This document shows, in pieces, positions 28,306-38,038 of a DNA stretch of 64,000 nucleotides. The notes under the pieces are model-generated. The model was not told where the DNA came from. It did no database searches and worked only from the letters and a program-made list of their open reading frames with translations. The first letter of the stretch is position 1; the number at the start of each line of letters is the position of its first letter. The DNA is from an uncultured Pseudomonadales bacterium (GTDB lineage Bacteria > Pseudomonadota > Gammaproteobacteria > Pseudomonadales > Azotimanducaceae). The DNA lies in assembly GCA_943787425.1 (NCBI GenBank), contig CALSMJ010000001.1, positions 372,001 through 436,000 on the forward strand, written 5' to 3'. A program made the translations under genes and the position numbers.

Positions 28306-29424
28306 ATGGGTGATGCTTACAAAATTGCGATCTTGGCAGGGGACGCCATTGGCCCAGAAATCATGGCCCAAGCCGTTCGCGTTTTTGATGCCGTTAGCCA
28401 GTATCGGGATGCCCGCTTCGAACTCATCGACGCACCTTTCGGCGCTCATGCTTACTTCAGCCATGGCAAAAGCTTTCCGGACGAAACCAAAGCCATTTGC
28501 GATGCGGCTGATGCGATTTTAAAAGGACCCGTTGGCCTCTCCTTTGAAGATTCCAAGAAGATCCCCGTTGATGAACAAGCCGAACGGGGCGCGATCCTGC
28601 CGCTTCGAGCGCGGTATCAAACCTTCGCAAACTTTAGGCCCATTTATCTCAGCAAAGATATGGCGCACTTCTCGCCGCTTAAACCTGAAATTATCGAGCA
28701 TGGGATCGACATTCTGCTCATTCGCGAACTGGTCGGTGGCCTGTATTTCGGTGAAAAGGAGCGCGGTGTTAACGCAGCGGGCTTACGTTACGTGCACGAG
28801 ACGCTGGCCTACGACGAGTCGCAGATTCGGCGGGTACTCACCGTTGCCTTTGAACAAGCGCGCACTCGAGGCCGCCGTCTACACAACATCCACAAAAGTA
28901 ACGTTTTAATGTCGAGCGTGCTCTGGAATGAAGTGCTCGATGAAGTCCATGCCGACTATCCAGATATTGAAGTCATCCCAATGCTGGTTGATGCGGCGGC
29001 CACCGCACTATGCCTGAACCCCGGTCAATTTGACGTTATGGTGATGGAAAACATGTTTGGCGATATTTTGTCGGATCAAGGTGGCGGTATTTTAGGCTCC
29101 TTGGGGCTCATGCCATCTGCTTGCGTTGGACCCGACAAAGCGTATTTTGAGCCGTCTCACGGGTCGGCCCCTGATATTGCTGGGCGTAACATTGCCAATC
29201 CCTACTCTATGATTGGATCGGTTGCGATGATGCTCGAGATGAGTTTTGGTATGAAAGCCGAATCCGCGCTCGTTTGGGACGCTATGAAAAGCGTCTTTGA
29301 AGCCGGTTATACGACTGCTGACTTACGCGCAAAGGGTGCTGATTTGAAAACCGTTGGAACCGATGCCTTCGGGGACCTTGTGATTGCCTCGCTCGAGGCC
29401 AAGCTTGCAGCGCCTACCCACTAA
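28306..29424 (+). CDS. Isopropylmalate/isocitrate dehydrogenase family protein (LeuB-like)
   Basis: Decarboxylating beta-hydroxyacid dehydrogenase of about 372 residues. Family signs: GDAIGPEIM, the LeuB-like RELVGGLYFG, an HKSNVL segment where LeuB usually has DKANVL, DAAATALCLNPGQFDVMV, ENMFGDILSDQGGG with LGSLGLMPSACVG, and FEPSHGSAPDIAGRNIANP. All suggest an NAD-dependent enzyme. No leuA, leuC or leuD is nearby and the substrate-loop residues are not canonical, so the substrate could be 3-isopropylmalate or a related malate. The start at 28306 follows GGAAGGAAG. Confidence 0.85.
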   Translation: MGDAYKIAILAGDAIGPEIMAQAVRVFDAVSQYRDARFELIDAPFGAHAYFSHGKSFPDETKAICDAADAILKGPVGLSFEDSKKIPVDEQAERGAILPLRARYQTFANFRPIYLSKDMAHFSPLKPEIIEHGIDILLIRELVGGLYFGEKERGVNAAGLRYVHETLAYDESQIRRVLTVAFEQARTRGRRLHNIHKSNVLMSSVLWNEVLDEVHADYPDIEVIPMLVDAAATALCLNPGQFDVMVMENMFGDILSDQGGGILGSLGLMPSACVGPDKAYFEPSHGSAPDIAGRNIANPYSMIGSVAMMLEMSFGMKAESALVWDAMKSVFEAGYTTADLRAKGADLKTVGTDAFGDLVIASLEAKLAAPTH

Positions 29425-29608
29425 TCGGGCCTGCAGGTCGCTACATTTTTTTATCACCAACGGCACTCAGCGTCTGATTCGGATCATGCATTCGACTCAG
29501 TAGCGTGCCGTTTACGACCCAGCGCTGGAAAGCCGCTGTCGGTTCTCTTTTGCGTAAAAGCCGGTAACCTTGTTCGATCAATCGAAGATGCCGAGGCCAA
29601 ATTCGTTC

Positions 29609-31144
29609 ATGAGACACGCCAGCTTTAAGTCCCGTACTACACGATGGGTTCGTTTGTTTACCGTTGCAAGCGTCACCTTTGCCTGCCACTTAAGTGCTTT
29701 GGAATTTGATGTTGAAACCATTCCGGTGACGCCAAAACATCGTGTCGACATACTTTCGTTCTCCAATCCGTCATCGGATGCCGCCAAACTTTTGATCATA
29801 GAAACGCCAGTGATCACTCAGTTGCAAAAACAGATGCAAGGGCTCAGCAATGAACCGGTGAGACATATTAAGGTTTTTCAGCGTCCGGGCGCGCAATGGC
29901 ATCTCGTTTTGACCAAGGCGCTAGACGATTCAATGGATTTGGTCGATACGCTATCAACCCCTGAAGGTATTCGATTGGTTGGATTGCAGGGATCAGAACT
30001 CCTGTATTTAGATGCCGACACAGCACGCTTTGCGCCTTTGCTTGCGACTTCGCCGATGTTTTCGGGTCGTAGTTGGGGCGAATCGCCAGTTATGGAGATG
30101 TTTACTGATATTAATGATGATGGATTAGACGACTTCTTAATGCCGACTTTCGACGGTTGGGCGATCGCCCTGCAAACCAGCCAGGGATTTGCAGCGCTGC
30201 AGACAATAGGCCCACCGCCCAGCATGAGCTACCGCGACACCGCTCGCTTTGTTGCTTACCGAGCCGAGGAAGCCTTTGTTGTAGATGAGAATAACGACGG
30301 CCTAAATGACATTACCTTTTGGCGAGATGGCTATTTTGAAGTCCATCGGCAAAATCCAGTGGGCGAATTCTCTAAGATACCAGTGGCTTTAGATGTCAAT
30401 CTCAAGGATATGCTAAGCGGGTATTCGCAACTCAGCATTGGTGAAGATGCAGACAATGCCGGGGGCACCAATAGGATGCTCGATGAGATTGCCGACCTCA
30501 ACAATGATGGCATCAGTGATCTTGTTGTTAAGCGGATTAAGGCGGACGGTATCTTTGGCTGGGAGTCTGAATATGAAGTCTATTTGGGCAAGGTCAATGC
30601 TCTAAACAGGCTGGCCTTTACAGAACGTCCGTCCTCAGTGATCCAAGCCAATGGTTTTCAATTTGACAATGAACGGCAGGATCTGTCTGGGGATGGCAAT
30701 CAAGAGTTTGTGGTCACCTCCGTGGACATCAGTTTAGGGACGGTGCTTAGAGCGCTGATTACGCGCACTGTGTCACTTGATATCTCAATTTATACGCTTA
30801 AGAAGGGTAAATTCTCCAGTGCGCCGAGCGTTCAAAAAACAATCTCGGCCCAATTCGATTTTGGCAGCGGTGACTTATTTGTTCCTGCGGTGCTCGGCGC
30901 AGAGATTACCGGCGACGGTCGAAAGGACCTGCTGGTGCAAAAAGGCGCGGGAACCTTGCTGGTCTATCCCGGGCAAGCAGGTGAAACGATGTTTGCTAAA
31001 AAAGCGATTAAACTCGCCCTCGACCTTCCTGAGAGTCGAGCCGGAATTCAAGTTAAGGACCTTGACCACGATGGTCGAGATGAGCTGATCTTGAATCCAG
31101 GTGAGGAATATAACGTCATCTCTATTGTGTCGTTCAGAGACTAG
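29609..31144 (+). CDS. Secreted FG-GAP/VCBS repeat protein
   Basis: About 511 residues with an N-terminal signal peptide (VRLFTVASVTFACHLSALEF). At least six calcium-binding loops typical of FG-GAP or integrin-type beta-propeller blades occur: DINDDGLDDF, DENNDGLNDI, DLNNDGISDL, DLSGDGNQEF, EITGDGRKDL and DLDHDGRDEL. The family fold is extracellular or periplasmic and often mediates adhesion or binding. No catalytic domain is visible. The gene stands alone with long flanking intergenic DNA. Confidence 0.8.
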   Translation: MRHASFKSRTTRWVRLFTVASVTFACHLSALEFDVETIPVTPKHRVDILSFSNPSSDAAKLLIIETPVITQLQKQMQGLSNEPVRHIKVFQRPGAQWHLVLTKALDDSMDLVDTLSTPEGIRLVGLQGSELLYLDADTARFAPLLATSPMFSGRSWGESPVMEMFTDINDDGLDDFLMPTFDGWAIALQTSQGFAALQTIGPPPSMSYRDTARFVAYRAEEAFVVDENNDGLNDITFWRDGYFEVHRQNPVGEFSKIPVALDVNLKDMLSGYSQLSIGEDADNAGGTNRMLDEIADLNNDGISDLVVKRIKADGIFGWESEYEVYLGKVNALNRLAFTERPSSVIQANGFQFDNERQDLSGDGNQEFVVTSVDISLGTVLRALITRTVSLDISIYTLKKGKFSSAPSVQKTISAQFDFGSGDLFVPAVLGAEITGDGRKDLLVQKGAGTLLVYPGQAGETMFAKKAIKLALDLPESRAGIQVKDLDHDGRDELILNPGEEYNVISIVSFRD

Positions 31145-31452
31145 GTTGCAGACGAAACTGTTTACAACTTGCGCGAGCAATACGGTCAAATCAAGTCATC
31201 GAAAGACAAAATAAGGCCTTAAAACTGCCACCACCGATCCAGTCGCAAACGATTTTGGCCGTCTCCGCCCGTAGGGTAAAAAGCACTTTGACCTTAGACG
31301 CTGCCCCTAGACATTGACCATCTTGATGCCTCGTTCGGAGCGCTCTCTTATTAAAGTTAGGCAGGCATTCCTTAAGGGCTAGCATCGGATATCGTTTGAC
31401 GTATCCGTTTGGGGCGTCTGGGTTACATCAACTTAGAAACACAGCTTACCCT

Positions 31453-31474
31453 GCCAGCCATCAAGATGGCCGGC
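31453..31474 (+). terminator. Possible transcription terminator hairpin
   Basis: Inverted repeat GCC-A-GCCATC, loop AA, GATGGC-C-GGC, followed by TTCTTT. The stem is strong but the T-tract is weak, and the hairpin is 300 bases from the nearest upstream stop, so the assignment is tentative. Confidence 0.3.
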
Positions 31475-31621
31475 TTCTTTGACCAACTGTGAAAAAAACG
31501 GGTCGAGCAGACTACTCCCTCATGCTCGCCCACCAAGCAGATAACCCTTTGCATTGTAATCGGCAGGCTGTACGAACGACTTAGCCGGTGCAGCCTGAGC
31601 ATCGCCAGGCGTTTTCCTTGC

Positions 31622-31658
31622 GCACAGACAAGGTGCACAGACAAGGTGCACAGACAAG
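31622..31658. repeat. 13-bp direct repeat, three copies
   Basis: GCACAGACAAGGT is repeated twice exactly and a third time nearly exactly (ending AAGCG). Non-coding context. Confidence 0.8.
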
Positions 31659-31862
31659 CGTTGCTTTGTCGCGCTGTCCGCACCCGACAACGATTCACGT
31701 TGCCTGATCAACCCGTCAAAACGAGGGCTCCGGCCCAGAATCAGGCGAAACCAACCGCCGCGCACACGCTGATTGATCCCCGTCTACCGAAAGCGTCTTA
31801 GCCAACCTGAGCCCGAAAAATAATGCTAACGTGGCCCTAAATGCTCACAAATTAAGGTCGTT

Positions 31863-32354
31863 ATGTTTTTTGAAGCAAGCCTACGCATTGGTCAGCGGCT
31901 CACCGAACGCTGCGAAACCGTCTCGGTTGCGGAGTCCTCAACGGGCGGTCTAATTTCGGCGAACCTTTTATCCGTCCCGGGTGCATCTCGTTATTTCCAA
32001 GGCGGCAGCGTCGTTTACACCCTGGCGTCCCGCCGAGCCTACCTCGACCTTGAAAAATCCCGAGTCGAAGCGTTGCAACCCTTAACCCAAGCCATGGTCT
32101 TAGAATTTGCACGAGCGGCACGACTCAAGCTCAACACAACTTGGGGTATTGCTGAGCTTGGCGCTGCCGGCCCCACAGGGACCCCCTATGGCCATGACGC
32201 GGGAACGAGCGTGATTGGGATTAGCGGCCCCCTTGACCGCGCCTGCTTGATCGAAACTCGCGCGACAGACCGGGGCGACAATATGCAGCGCTTTACCGAG
32301 CAGGCTTTGCAATTATTTGAAGCTGCCTTGTACGATGCAAGCCAACCCGAATAA
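31863..32354 (+). CDS. CinA family protein (nicotinamide-nucleotide amidohydrolase type)
   Basis: Stand-alone CinA C-terminal (PncC-type) domain, 163 residues. PncC deamidates NMN to NaMN in pyridine nucleotide salvage. The motif VAESSTGGLISANLLSVPGA, with the nucleophilic Ser region, is conserved, as is YTLASRRAYLD and the GAAGPTGTPYG segment. The start at 31863 is an ATG after an AAGG-like sequence. A second CinA-like domain in this window is part of the fusion protein at 36878, so NAD-related hydrolases are present twice. Confidence 0.82.
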   Translation: MFFEASLRIGQRLTERCETVSVAESSTGGLISANLLSVPGASRYFQGGSVVYTLASRRAYLDLEKSRVEALQPLTQAMVLEFARAARLKLNTTWGIAELGAAGPTGTPYGHDAGTSVIGISGPLDRACLIETRATDRGDNMQRFTEQALQLFEAALYDASQPE

Positions 32355-32589
32355 GTACAAGCCCCTGCCCACTTATCAGCACGACCGCCAGATCACCAAG
32401 CTGTTTTGAGGCCAGGGTTGGCGGCAACGTGATTAGGACTCTTGAAGAGGCTATCGACACCAACCCTGCACGGACCGATTTAGATGGGCCTAAGGCGGGC
32501 AGGATCACTCGATCCAAAACAACCGACTTATCATCACACCAAATGCAATCACTCCTGTCATTTCGACCCAGAATACGCTAAAAAGCCGC

Positions 32590-33444
32590 ATGAAAATTCC
32601 CAAGCGCATTCAACCTCTTATTGATGACGGCATCATTGACTCGGTTATCAGCCGACTCATGAGCGGCAAAGAAGCCGATGTCTTTGTGGTGCGCTGCGGT
32701 GCTGAAACCCGATGCGCGAAAGTTTACAAAGAAGCGGCCAAGCGCAGCTTTAAACAGGCGGTTACCTACCAAGAAGGTCGAAAAGTACGCAATAGCCGCC
32801 GCAGTCGCGCGATGGAAAAGGGGTCTAAGTTCGGTCGTAAAGAGACCGAAACCATTTGGCAAAGTGCTGAAGTCGACGCGTTGTTTAAGCTCGCGGAAGC
32901 GGGCGTTCGCGTACCAACCCCCTATGTTTGTGTTGATGGTGTCCTCTTGATGGAGCTGATCTGCGGCGCAGATGGCGATGTGGCGCCGCGCTTGGGGGAC
33001 ATCCTGTTATCACCCGAAACCGCCCTTGCGCACCATGCAATCCTTATGGATTACGTCGTGAAAATGCTGTGCGCGGGCTTGGTGCACGGCGATCTATCAG
33101 AATTCAATGTACTGGTCGACGCGGAAGGTCCGGTAATTATTGATCTGCCTCAAGCGGTCGATGCTGCTGGCAACAATCATGCGCAGTCGATGCTGCATCG
33201 GGATGTAAACAATTTGCGACAATATTACGGGCAATTCGCACCCGAGCTGCTGCAATCGGCCTTTGCAGATGAGATTTGGGCGCATTATGAGGCTGGGGCG
33301 CTGTCGCCGGGCATTAAGCTTACCGGCGTATTCGAAAAACCCGTGGAAGCCGCCGACGTTGATGCGGTTCTGGTTGAAATTTCAGCCGCTGCTGCTGAGG
33401 AAACTGCTCGACTCGAACGCATGCAAGCCGCTGATAAAGACTAG
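32590..33444 (+). CDS. RIO1 family serine/threonine protein kinase
   Basis: Atypical protein kinase, 284 residues. The P-loop-like region ISRLMSGKEADVFVV, the Lys in RCAKVYKEA, the catalytic loop LVHGDLSEFNVLV and the metal-binding segment VIIDLPQAVD are all present, so the enzyme should be active. An Arg/Lys-rich stretch follows (GRKVRNSRRSRAMEKGSKFG). Bacterial RIO kinases have few known substrates. Monocistronic. Confidence 0.88.
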   Translation: MKIPKRIQPLIDDGIIDSVISRLMSGKEADVFVVRCGAETRCAKVYKEAAKRSFKQAVTYQEGRKVRNSRRSRAMEKGSKFGRKETETIWQSAEVDALFKLAEAGVRVPTPYVCVDGVLLMELICGADGDVAPRLGDILLSPETALAHHAILMDYVVKMLCAGLVHGDLSEFNVLVDAEGPVIIDLPQAVDAAGNNHAQSMLHRDVNNLRQYYGQFAPELLQSAFADEIWAHYEAGALSPGIKLTGVFEKPVEAADVDAVLVEISAAAAEETARLERMQAADKD

Positions 33445-33888
33445 CAGCCGCGACGGTTATAAAACCAATGCCCTTTATTCAGCGCTTCGCCCGGATATCA
33501 ATGGCCTGCCCGATCTTGGTTATTGGGATCAATGCTTTTGAGCAATATCAATGTACGCGACCTCTCTATCGCGCGGACGCCGACTGCCTTGTTGTCTCTA
33601 GGTCGCAATCCGTGAGCATGATCTCTTCTGCTCTACTGACTGTAAACCGAACATCAAACCCACTATTTGATCGACTTACCGCGACGCGGTAATGTCACCG
33701 AGCAACGCGTGCATCAAACTGCACCGGCCACTGCTTGGTAACCGATGAACCGAAGGGCGCGGCGCGCGCGAGGCATCAGAAGAGCGCGTTAATCTTTAGG
33801 CTGCAGTTGAAACAATTCGCATCGAGGCACCACTGACGGGCTTTTAGAACCAGACCAAAACGAACTCATAACAACTTAAGGACGCAAT
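33445..33888. other. Intergenic region before SDR gene
   Basis: About 440 bases with no supportable gene, RNA or repeat. An AAGGA ribosome site for the following SDR gene lies at its end. Confidence 0.5.
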
Positions 33889-34662
33889 ATGTTGGAAGAC
33901 AAACGAATCATCGTGACCGGTTCAGCACGCGGCATGGGCCTGGCGACGCTGACCGCCTTCGTTCAAGCTGGCGCGCGCGTTGTTGGCATGGACATTAACG
34001 ACGCCGATGGCGAGCAAGCCGCGCGTGATGCCAATGCCCTCGGGCCGGGCAAAGCCGCCTACCTGCACATTGATATCGCGGATCAAAGCAGCGTCGAGAC
34101 GGCGTTTCAGGAAGCCGTCAATTGGCTTGGCGGCCTCGATGTTTTGGCGCATCCTGCCGCCATTCAAGCCGGTTCTGCCGCGAGCGACGTCTCTGTCGAA
34201 GATTGGGATCGAATGTTTGCCGTCAATGTGCGCGGCACCATGATCACCAATCAAGCCGCCTACCATCATATGAAAGCTGCCGGCGGCGGCTCGATCATTA
34301 ATTTCGGTTCCATTTCAGGTCAACGTGCAGAACCCGGGGCAGTCGCTTATTCCGCCTCAAAAGGGGCTGTGCACTCATGGACCCGGAGCGCTGCTGGGGC
34401 TTGGGGTATGGATCGCGTTCGAGTCAATGCCATTTTGCCGGCCATGGCCACCCCCATGTATCAAGAAGCCATGGCGCTTTTGACCGAACAGCAAGCAACC
34501 GAGTCGTTTTGGATGAACCATCGCTCGATTGCGCTCGGACAGGAATATGGTGATCCGTTGACCGATCTCGGCCCCGTCATGGTGTTCTTTGCATCGGACG
34601 CGTCAAAATTCATCACCGGACAACTTATCCCGGTTGATGGCGGCCAAACCAATACTCGCTGA
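33889..34662 (+). CDS. SDR family oxidoreductase
   Basis: Classical short-chain dehydrogenase/reductase, 257 residues. The cofactor motif is TGSARGMG near the N-terminus; the acidic MDINDADG after the second strand suggests NAD rather than NADP. The active-site Ser is in NFGSISG and Tyr/Lys in YSASKGAV. The C-terminus GQLIPVDGGQTNTR is typical. The ATG follows AAGGA. The substrate is unknown. Confidence 0.9.
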   Translation: MLEDKRIIVTGSARGMGLATLTAFVQAGARVVGMDINDADGEQAARDANALGPGKAAYLHIDIADQSSVETAFQEAVNWLGGLDVLAHPAAIQAGSAASDVSVEDWDRMFAVNVRGTMITNQAAYHHMKAAGGGSIINFGSISGQRAEPGAVAYSASKGAVHSWTRSAAGAWGMDRVRVNAILPAMATPMYQEAMALLTEQQATESFWMNHRSIALGQEYGDPLTDLGPVMVFFASDASKFITGQLIPVDGGQTNTR

Positions 34663-34968
34663 TCCTTGCCTGCGACCTTATGCCAGCACGCATCGGTTTA
34701 GCGACTAGCGTTCGCGGCTTGATCAGCGCGGCTTGCTCGAGCGGGCTACCCGTTCCGTTAACGAGCGCTCGTTGGCTGCTTTTTTGCAATATTTGATCTG
34801 GCAACCTTGCAAGCGCGTCGAACCATGGCCACGCGGATTCTAAGTTCCGCCACTGAACGGCACTACAGCCTCAAAAAGCAGTTTTTTGGCAAAGGCATAA
34901 TTGGGGGCTGATTGCGATCACCGCGGACATGAAAGATACTTCTAGCAACGATCGTCTCGGAGACCCCC
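34663..34968. other. Intergenic region between SDR and PNPOx-like genes
   Basis: About 306 bases holding a candidate terminator for the SDR gene (34760-34785). The promoter of the PNPOx-like gene should be near its end. Nothing else recognised. Confidence 0.5.
34760..34785 (+). terminator. Possible rho-independent terminator of SDR gene
   Basis: Perfect palindrome AACGAGCGCTCGTT followed, after six bases, by a run of six T. The spacer between stem and T-run makes it imperfect. Confidence 0.35.
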
Positions 34969-35625
34969 ATGGCAGAATTTTTTACACCCACCCAAAGACA
35001 ACTGCAGGCAGAATTCAGTACCACCGCTTTGGCGGACCGTATTGTTGACGCGGTCGTAACGCAATCCTTAACCGATGCGCAAATTGCCTTTATCCACAAC
35101 CGGAATATGTTTTTTCTTTCGACAATCGATGAAGCGGGGTTCCCCTCTTGCTCTTATAAGGGCGGCGCAGAGGGTTTTGTCCGCGTGACCAACCCCGGCA
35201 CGCTCTACTTTCCAAACTACGATGGCAATGGCATGTATATGTCGATGGGCAATATTCAAGCGCTGAACAAAGTGGGCCTGCTCTTCGTCGACTTTGAAAC
35301 GCCTCAGCGGATTCGGGTGCGCGGGTCCGCCCGATGCCTACGCGAGGGGCCCATGCTGGACAGTTACCCCGGCGCGAACTTGGTCGTTGAGGTCACCATT
35401 GAGCACCTTTGGGTTAACTGCCCGCGGTATGTCCACAAACTAAAACCCGTTGAGGCGTCGCCCTACCTTCCCACCGCCTCTGGATCGACGGCACTGGCAT
35501 TGTGGAAGCGGGTTGACCTATTGCAAGACGTTTTAAGTGACGCGGACCGGGCCGAGGCTGCATCACTCGGGGTCATCACGATCGAGGAATACGACGCAAA
35601 GGTGCTGCGGGGTGAAGTGCTGTAA
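34969..35625 (+). CDS. Pyridoxamine 5'-phosphate oxidase-like FMN-binding protein
   Basis: Split-barrel flavoprotein of the PNPOx-like superfamily, 218 residues. The core FIHNRNMFFLSTIDEAGFPS, the phosphate-contacting SYKGGAEGFVRV, the strand TLYFPNYDGNGMYMSMGNI and RIRVRGSARCL match the family. Such proteins bind FMN, F420 or haem. This subgroup (PPOX-type with an N-terminal helical tail) has no settled substrate. Monocistronic. Confidence 0.85.
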   Translation: MAEFFTPTQRQLQAEFSTTALADRIVDAVVTQSLTDAQIAFIHNRNMFFLSTIDEAGFPSCSYKGGAEGFVRVTNPGTLYFPNYDGNGMYMSMGNIQALNKVGLLFVDFETPQRIRVRGSARCLREGPMLDSYPGANLVVEVTIEHLWVNCPRYVHKLKPVEASPYLPTASGSTALALWKRVDLLQDVLSDADRAEAASLGVITIEEYDAKVLRGEVL

Positions 35626-36008
35626 GCCGTAAGGTTTTTTAAAGGTTGATCATTCCAGACAATCCAACTGGGGGCGCTGGCTGAAGGTCTTAAGCGTGTC
35701 GCGCCTGATACGCGCGATGTGACACCCTTTCGATGGCGTCAGTTGGTCGTCATGACCTCTGATTTCGGTCTGAGGGACCGTCCTGTCGGTCGTTGTCATT
35801 GCCTGGTTAGCAGATCTACGGGCGGGCTAATCCGCCGAGGCAGCCCTGCCCCAACACAAACGCCGACCTGGAACACAACGGCTGTAAAGCGCGTATTCCA
35901 GCTGATTGTTATCGTCGTTGTTCCCGCGTAACCCGCAATCCAACCCAATCGTTCTTTTCATCACGACACTGAATAAAAACCAGCGCAAAAGGTCCTAGGT
36001 GCACTCCC
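35626..36008. other. Intergenic region
   Basis: About 380 bases. A 70-codon plus-strand frame (35719-35931) has no ribosome site and no family resemblance. Nothing else recognised. Confidence 0.45.
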
Positions 36009-36167
36009 CTAAAGCTGACCCATCGTTTGATAGATACTGGTGGCCATCACCAAAATAGACAACCATCCCCAACCGATAAACGCCCACATAATCAAAGGCT
36101 GCTCAAATAGGTCGCCTAAAATATTGACCAAGGAATCAACAAAAAGTAGTTTCAACAACGCTTTCAT
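36009..36167 (-). CDS. Small predicted membrane protein, 52 residues
   Basis: Starts MKALLKLLFVDSLVNILGDL and ends WLSILVMATSIYQTMGQL. An amphipathic N-terminal segment is followed by a Trp-rich helix (IMWAFIGWGWLSILVMATSIY) long enough to span the membrane. Upstream is AAGAG about 7 bases before the ATG. It lies 75 bases downstream of the DUF3806 gene on the same strand and could be co-transcribed with it. No known family recognised; it is below usual gene-length cut-offs. Confidence 0.5.
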   Translation of the reverse strand: MKALLKLLFVDSLVNILGDLFEQPLIMWAFIGWGWLSILVMATSIYQTMGQL

Positions 36168-36242
36168 GGAAAGACTCTTACCGTTTTAAGACGCGCAATG
36201 ATACCTGATTTTGAAAAGCAGAGATACCAAACCCAGGGCAGG

Positions 36243-36815
36243 CTAGGGTAATTGCGGACGTGCCTCGAGCGCTTTGAACGCTTTGATAACACCTGAAAGA
36301 TCCGTATAAATCGCTCGGGGCTCTGGGGTTTCTTTAAACTGTATGCGTTTCGAAAATACCGTCACCGGGAAAACGAAATTATCGGTGTCTTGCCAGCGCA
36401 ACGCCTTACTCACGCCAAGCTCGTCCTCGTAGACCACCCAGGTTAGACCGTGTTGTTCGGCAATATAGTCGCCAAACACAACGCCCAACGCTTGCCAGGT
36501 CGTGACGTCATCCAAACGAATGGCTTTTTTTTGAATCAGCGCCTGAAAGTGATCAAGATCCGCTGCTTTACCCTTTAATCGAGAAACACCAAGATGCCGA
36601 AGCATTAAATCGCTCACCGTGCGACGCTGGCTGTCTAAAATAGCCCGCTGTCCCACGTTGAGCGGCGTAACCCGAAATATTGAGTCGGATTGTTCGAACT
36701 GATATCGCTCAAGTTGTTCCGCCGTTAACGTTGAGAACACACTTTCTTCTGCTGAAAAGACTGCGGGCACCATTAAAATGAGGGCCAACAAAACAAACAT
36801 TTGTAACATGCACAC
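36243..36815 (-). CDS. DUF3806 family secreted protein
   Basis: About 188-190 residues with an N-terminal signal peptide (MFVLLALILMVPAVFS, cut near AEES). It carries the DUF3806-type C-terminal region (WQALGVVFGDYIAEQHGLTW, VVYEDELGVSKALRW, VFPVTVFSKRI). The function is unknown. The first 35 bases are near the divergent fusion gene at 36878. ATG codons at 36809 and 36815 are both possible starts. Confidence 0.78.
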   Translation of the reverse strand: MCMLQMFVLLALILMVPAVFSAEESVFSTLTAEQLERYQFEQSDSIFRVTPLNVGQRAILDSQRRTVSDLMLRHLGVSRLKGKAADLDHFQALIQKKAIRLDDVTTWQALGVVFGDYIAEQHGLTWVVYEDELGVSKALRWQDTDNFVFPVTVFSKRIQFKETPEPRAIYTDLSGVIKAFKALEARPQLP

Positions 36816-36877
36816 TTCCTTTTATCGCGACGACATCTTAGATTACCAGCGATCAGGACACCAGACGGGATCAGCCC

Positions 36878-38038
36878 ATGTACGCCGATCGATTGGCCAA
36901 ACTTCACGCAAGCCCGAAACAAGGCGTTATCGTTTTGGCCGGTGGTGGCGCGAGCGCCCTTGCCCAGCTGCTGGGTGCCTCCGGTGCCTCTGGCACTTTA
37001 TTAGAAGCGAGCGTGCCTTATAGCGCCGCAGCCCTCAAAGACTTTCTGGGCCAAGCGCCTTTGAGCAGTGTCAGCGCCGAGACGGCGCGCAGTATGGCCG
37101 CGGTCGCGTTCCAACGCGCAAATGCCTTAGATCCCAAGGCCGCCGAGCGCAATTTTGGGCTCAGCATCACGGCTGCGCTGACCACGAACCGAGCGCGTCG
37201 TGGCGCAGACCGGGCCTATATCGCCCTGCACTGCCAACAGGCCAGTTACCTGCGATCCATTGAATTTGCTAAACCCGAAGCGACGATTGAAGACGGCGCG
37301 CCGTCAGACACAAGACGCCAGCAGGAGGCTGTGCTCTGCCATGAAATTCTGGGGCTCCTCAGTCAGCATATGGAGATCGAATGGCCGGAAGCCGAATTTT
37401 CAGTGCTGTACGAGTCGCGCACCGATTGGGTGCAGGCGCCATTGGATTGGCAACAGGTCATGGTGAAAGCAAAAAATAGCAATCAAAGCGGCTCCGCCGG
37501 CAATTGCCTGTTTCCGGGGGCTTTTAACCCGGTGCATCAAGGTCATGTTTTGATGAAAACGGTCGCCGAGCAATTGACGGGGCTGACCGTCGACTTTGAG
37601 CTTTCAATTCACAATGTTGACAAGCCCTGTCTTGACTATTTTTCGATTAAAGATAGAACCCAGCAATTAGGCGCACATGGCAATACGGTCTTAACCAACG
37701 CCCCAACCTTTATCGAAAAAGCCCGGATTTTTCCCAACACCACTTTTGTCATTGGTATTGATACCTTACTGCGGATTGACCAAGCGCAATATTATGGCAG
37801 TGACGCGCGTCGGGACGCGGCACTGGCGGAATTAACGGCGCTTGGCATCGAATTCTTAGTGTTTGGCCGACTCAACGAGGGCGCGTTTTTGGACCTGGAT
37901 CAGATCGAGATCTCGGCGAGCTTAGCGGCGCGCTGCAAGATGGTGCCCGAAGCCGTTTTTCGGCAGGATATCTCGTCAACGACCCTGCGCGAGAACGCAG
38001 CGCAAGCCGCTGATACCAAACGACCGATGAGCCCATGA
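36878..38038 (+). CDS. Fusion of a CinA-like domain and an NMN-adenylyltransferase-like nucleotidyltransferase
   Basis: Two-domain protein, 386 residues. Residues 1-120 resemble a divergent CinA/PncC domain: VIVLAGGGASALAQLLGASG, LLEASVPYS, and GLSITAALTTNRARRG then ADRAYIALHCQ. Residues about 208-372 are a HIGH-superfamily nucleotidyltransferase with FPGAFNPVHQGHVLM (His220 and His223) and the matching ISSTTLRE at 365-372. Together these suggest a pyridine-nucleotide salvage protein handling NMN/NaMN; similar fusions occur in plants and some bacteria without a settled function. Its stop overlaps the GDPD gene start (ATGA). The upstream region lacks an obvious ribosome site. Confidence 0.78.
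   Translation: MYADRLAKLHASPKQGVIVLAGGGASALAQLLGASGASGTLLEASVPYSAAALKDFLGQAPLSSVSAETARSMAAVAFQRANALDPKAAERNFGLSITAALTTNRARRGADRAYIALHCQQASYLRSIEFAKPEATIEDGAPSDTRRQQEAVLCHEILGLLSQHMEIEWPEAEFSVLYESRTDWVQAPLDWQQVMVKAKNSNQSGSAGNCLFPGAFNPVHQGHVLMKTVAEQLTGLTVDFELSIHNVDKPCLDYFSIKDRTQQLGAHGNTVLTNAPTFIEKARIFPNTTFVIGIDTLLRIDQAQYYGSDARRDAALAELTALGIEFLVFGRLNEGAFLDLDQIEISASLAARCKMVPEAVFRQDISSTTLRENAAQAADTKRPMSP

Larger units (their letters stand above)
31145..31862. other. Long intergenic region with a short tandem repeat and a hairpin
   Basis: About 720 bases with no supportable gene on either strand. It holds a 13-bp tandem repeat (31622-31658) and a GC-rich inverted repeat (31453-31474), both listed separately. 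Two overlapping minus-strand frames of about 80-90 codons show no family resemblance. Confidence 0.5.

Noticed and set aside
31423-31765. Two minus-strand frames in the 31.1-31.9 kb gap, first considered as a transposase remnant
   Set aside because: No transposase motif, inverted terminal repeats or target duplication.
35719-35931. 70-codon plus-strand frame after the PNPOx-like gene
   Set aside because: No start context, no hydrophobic or conserved segment.
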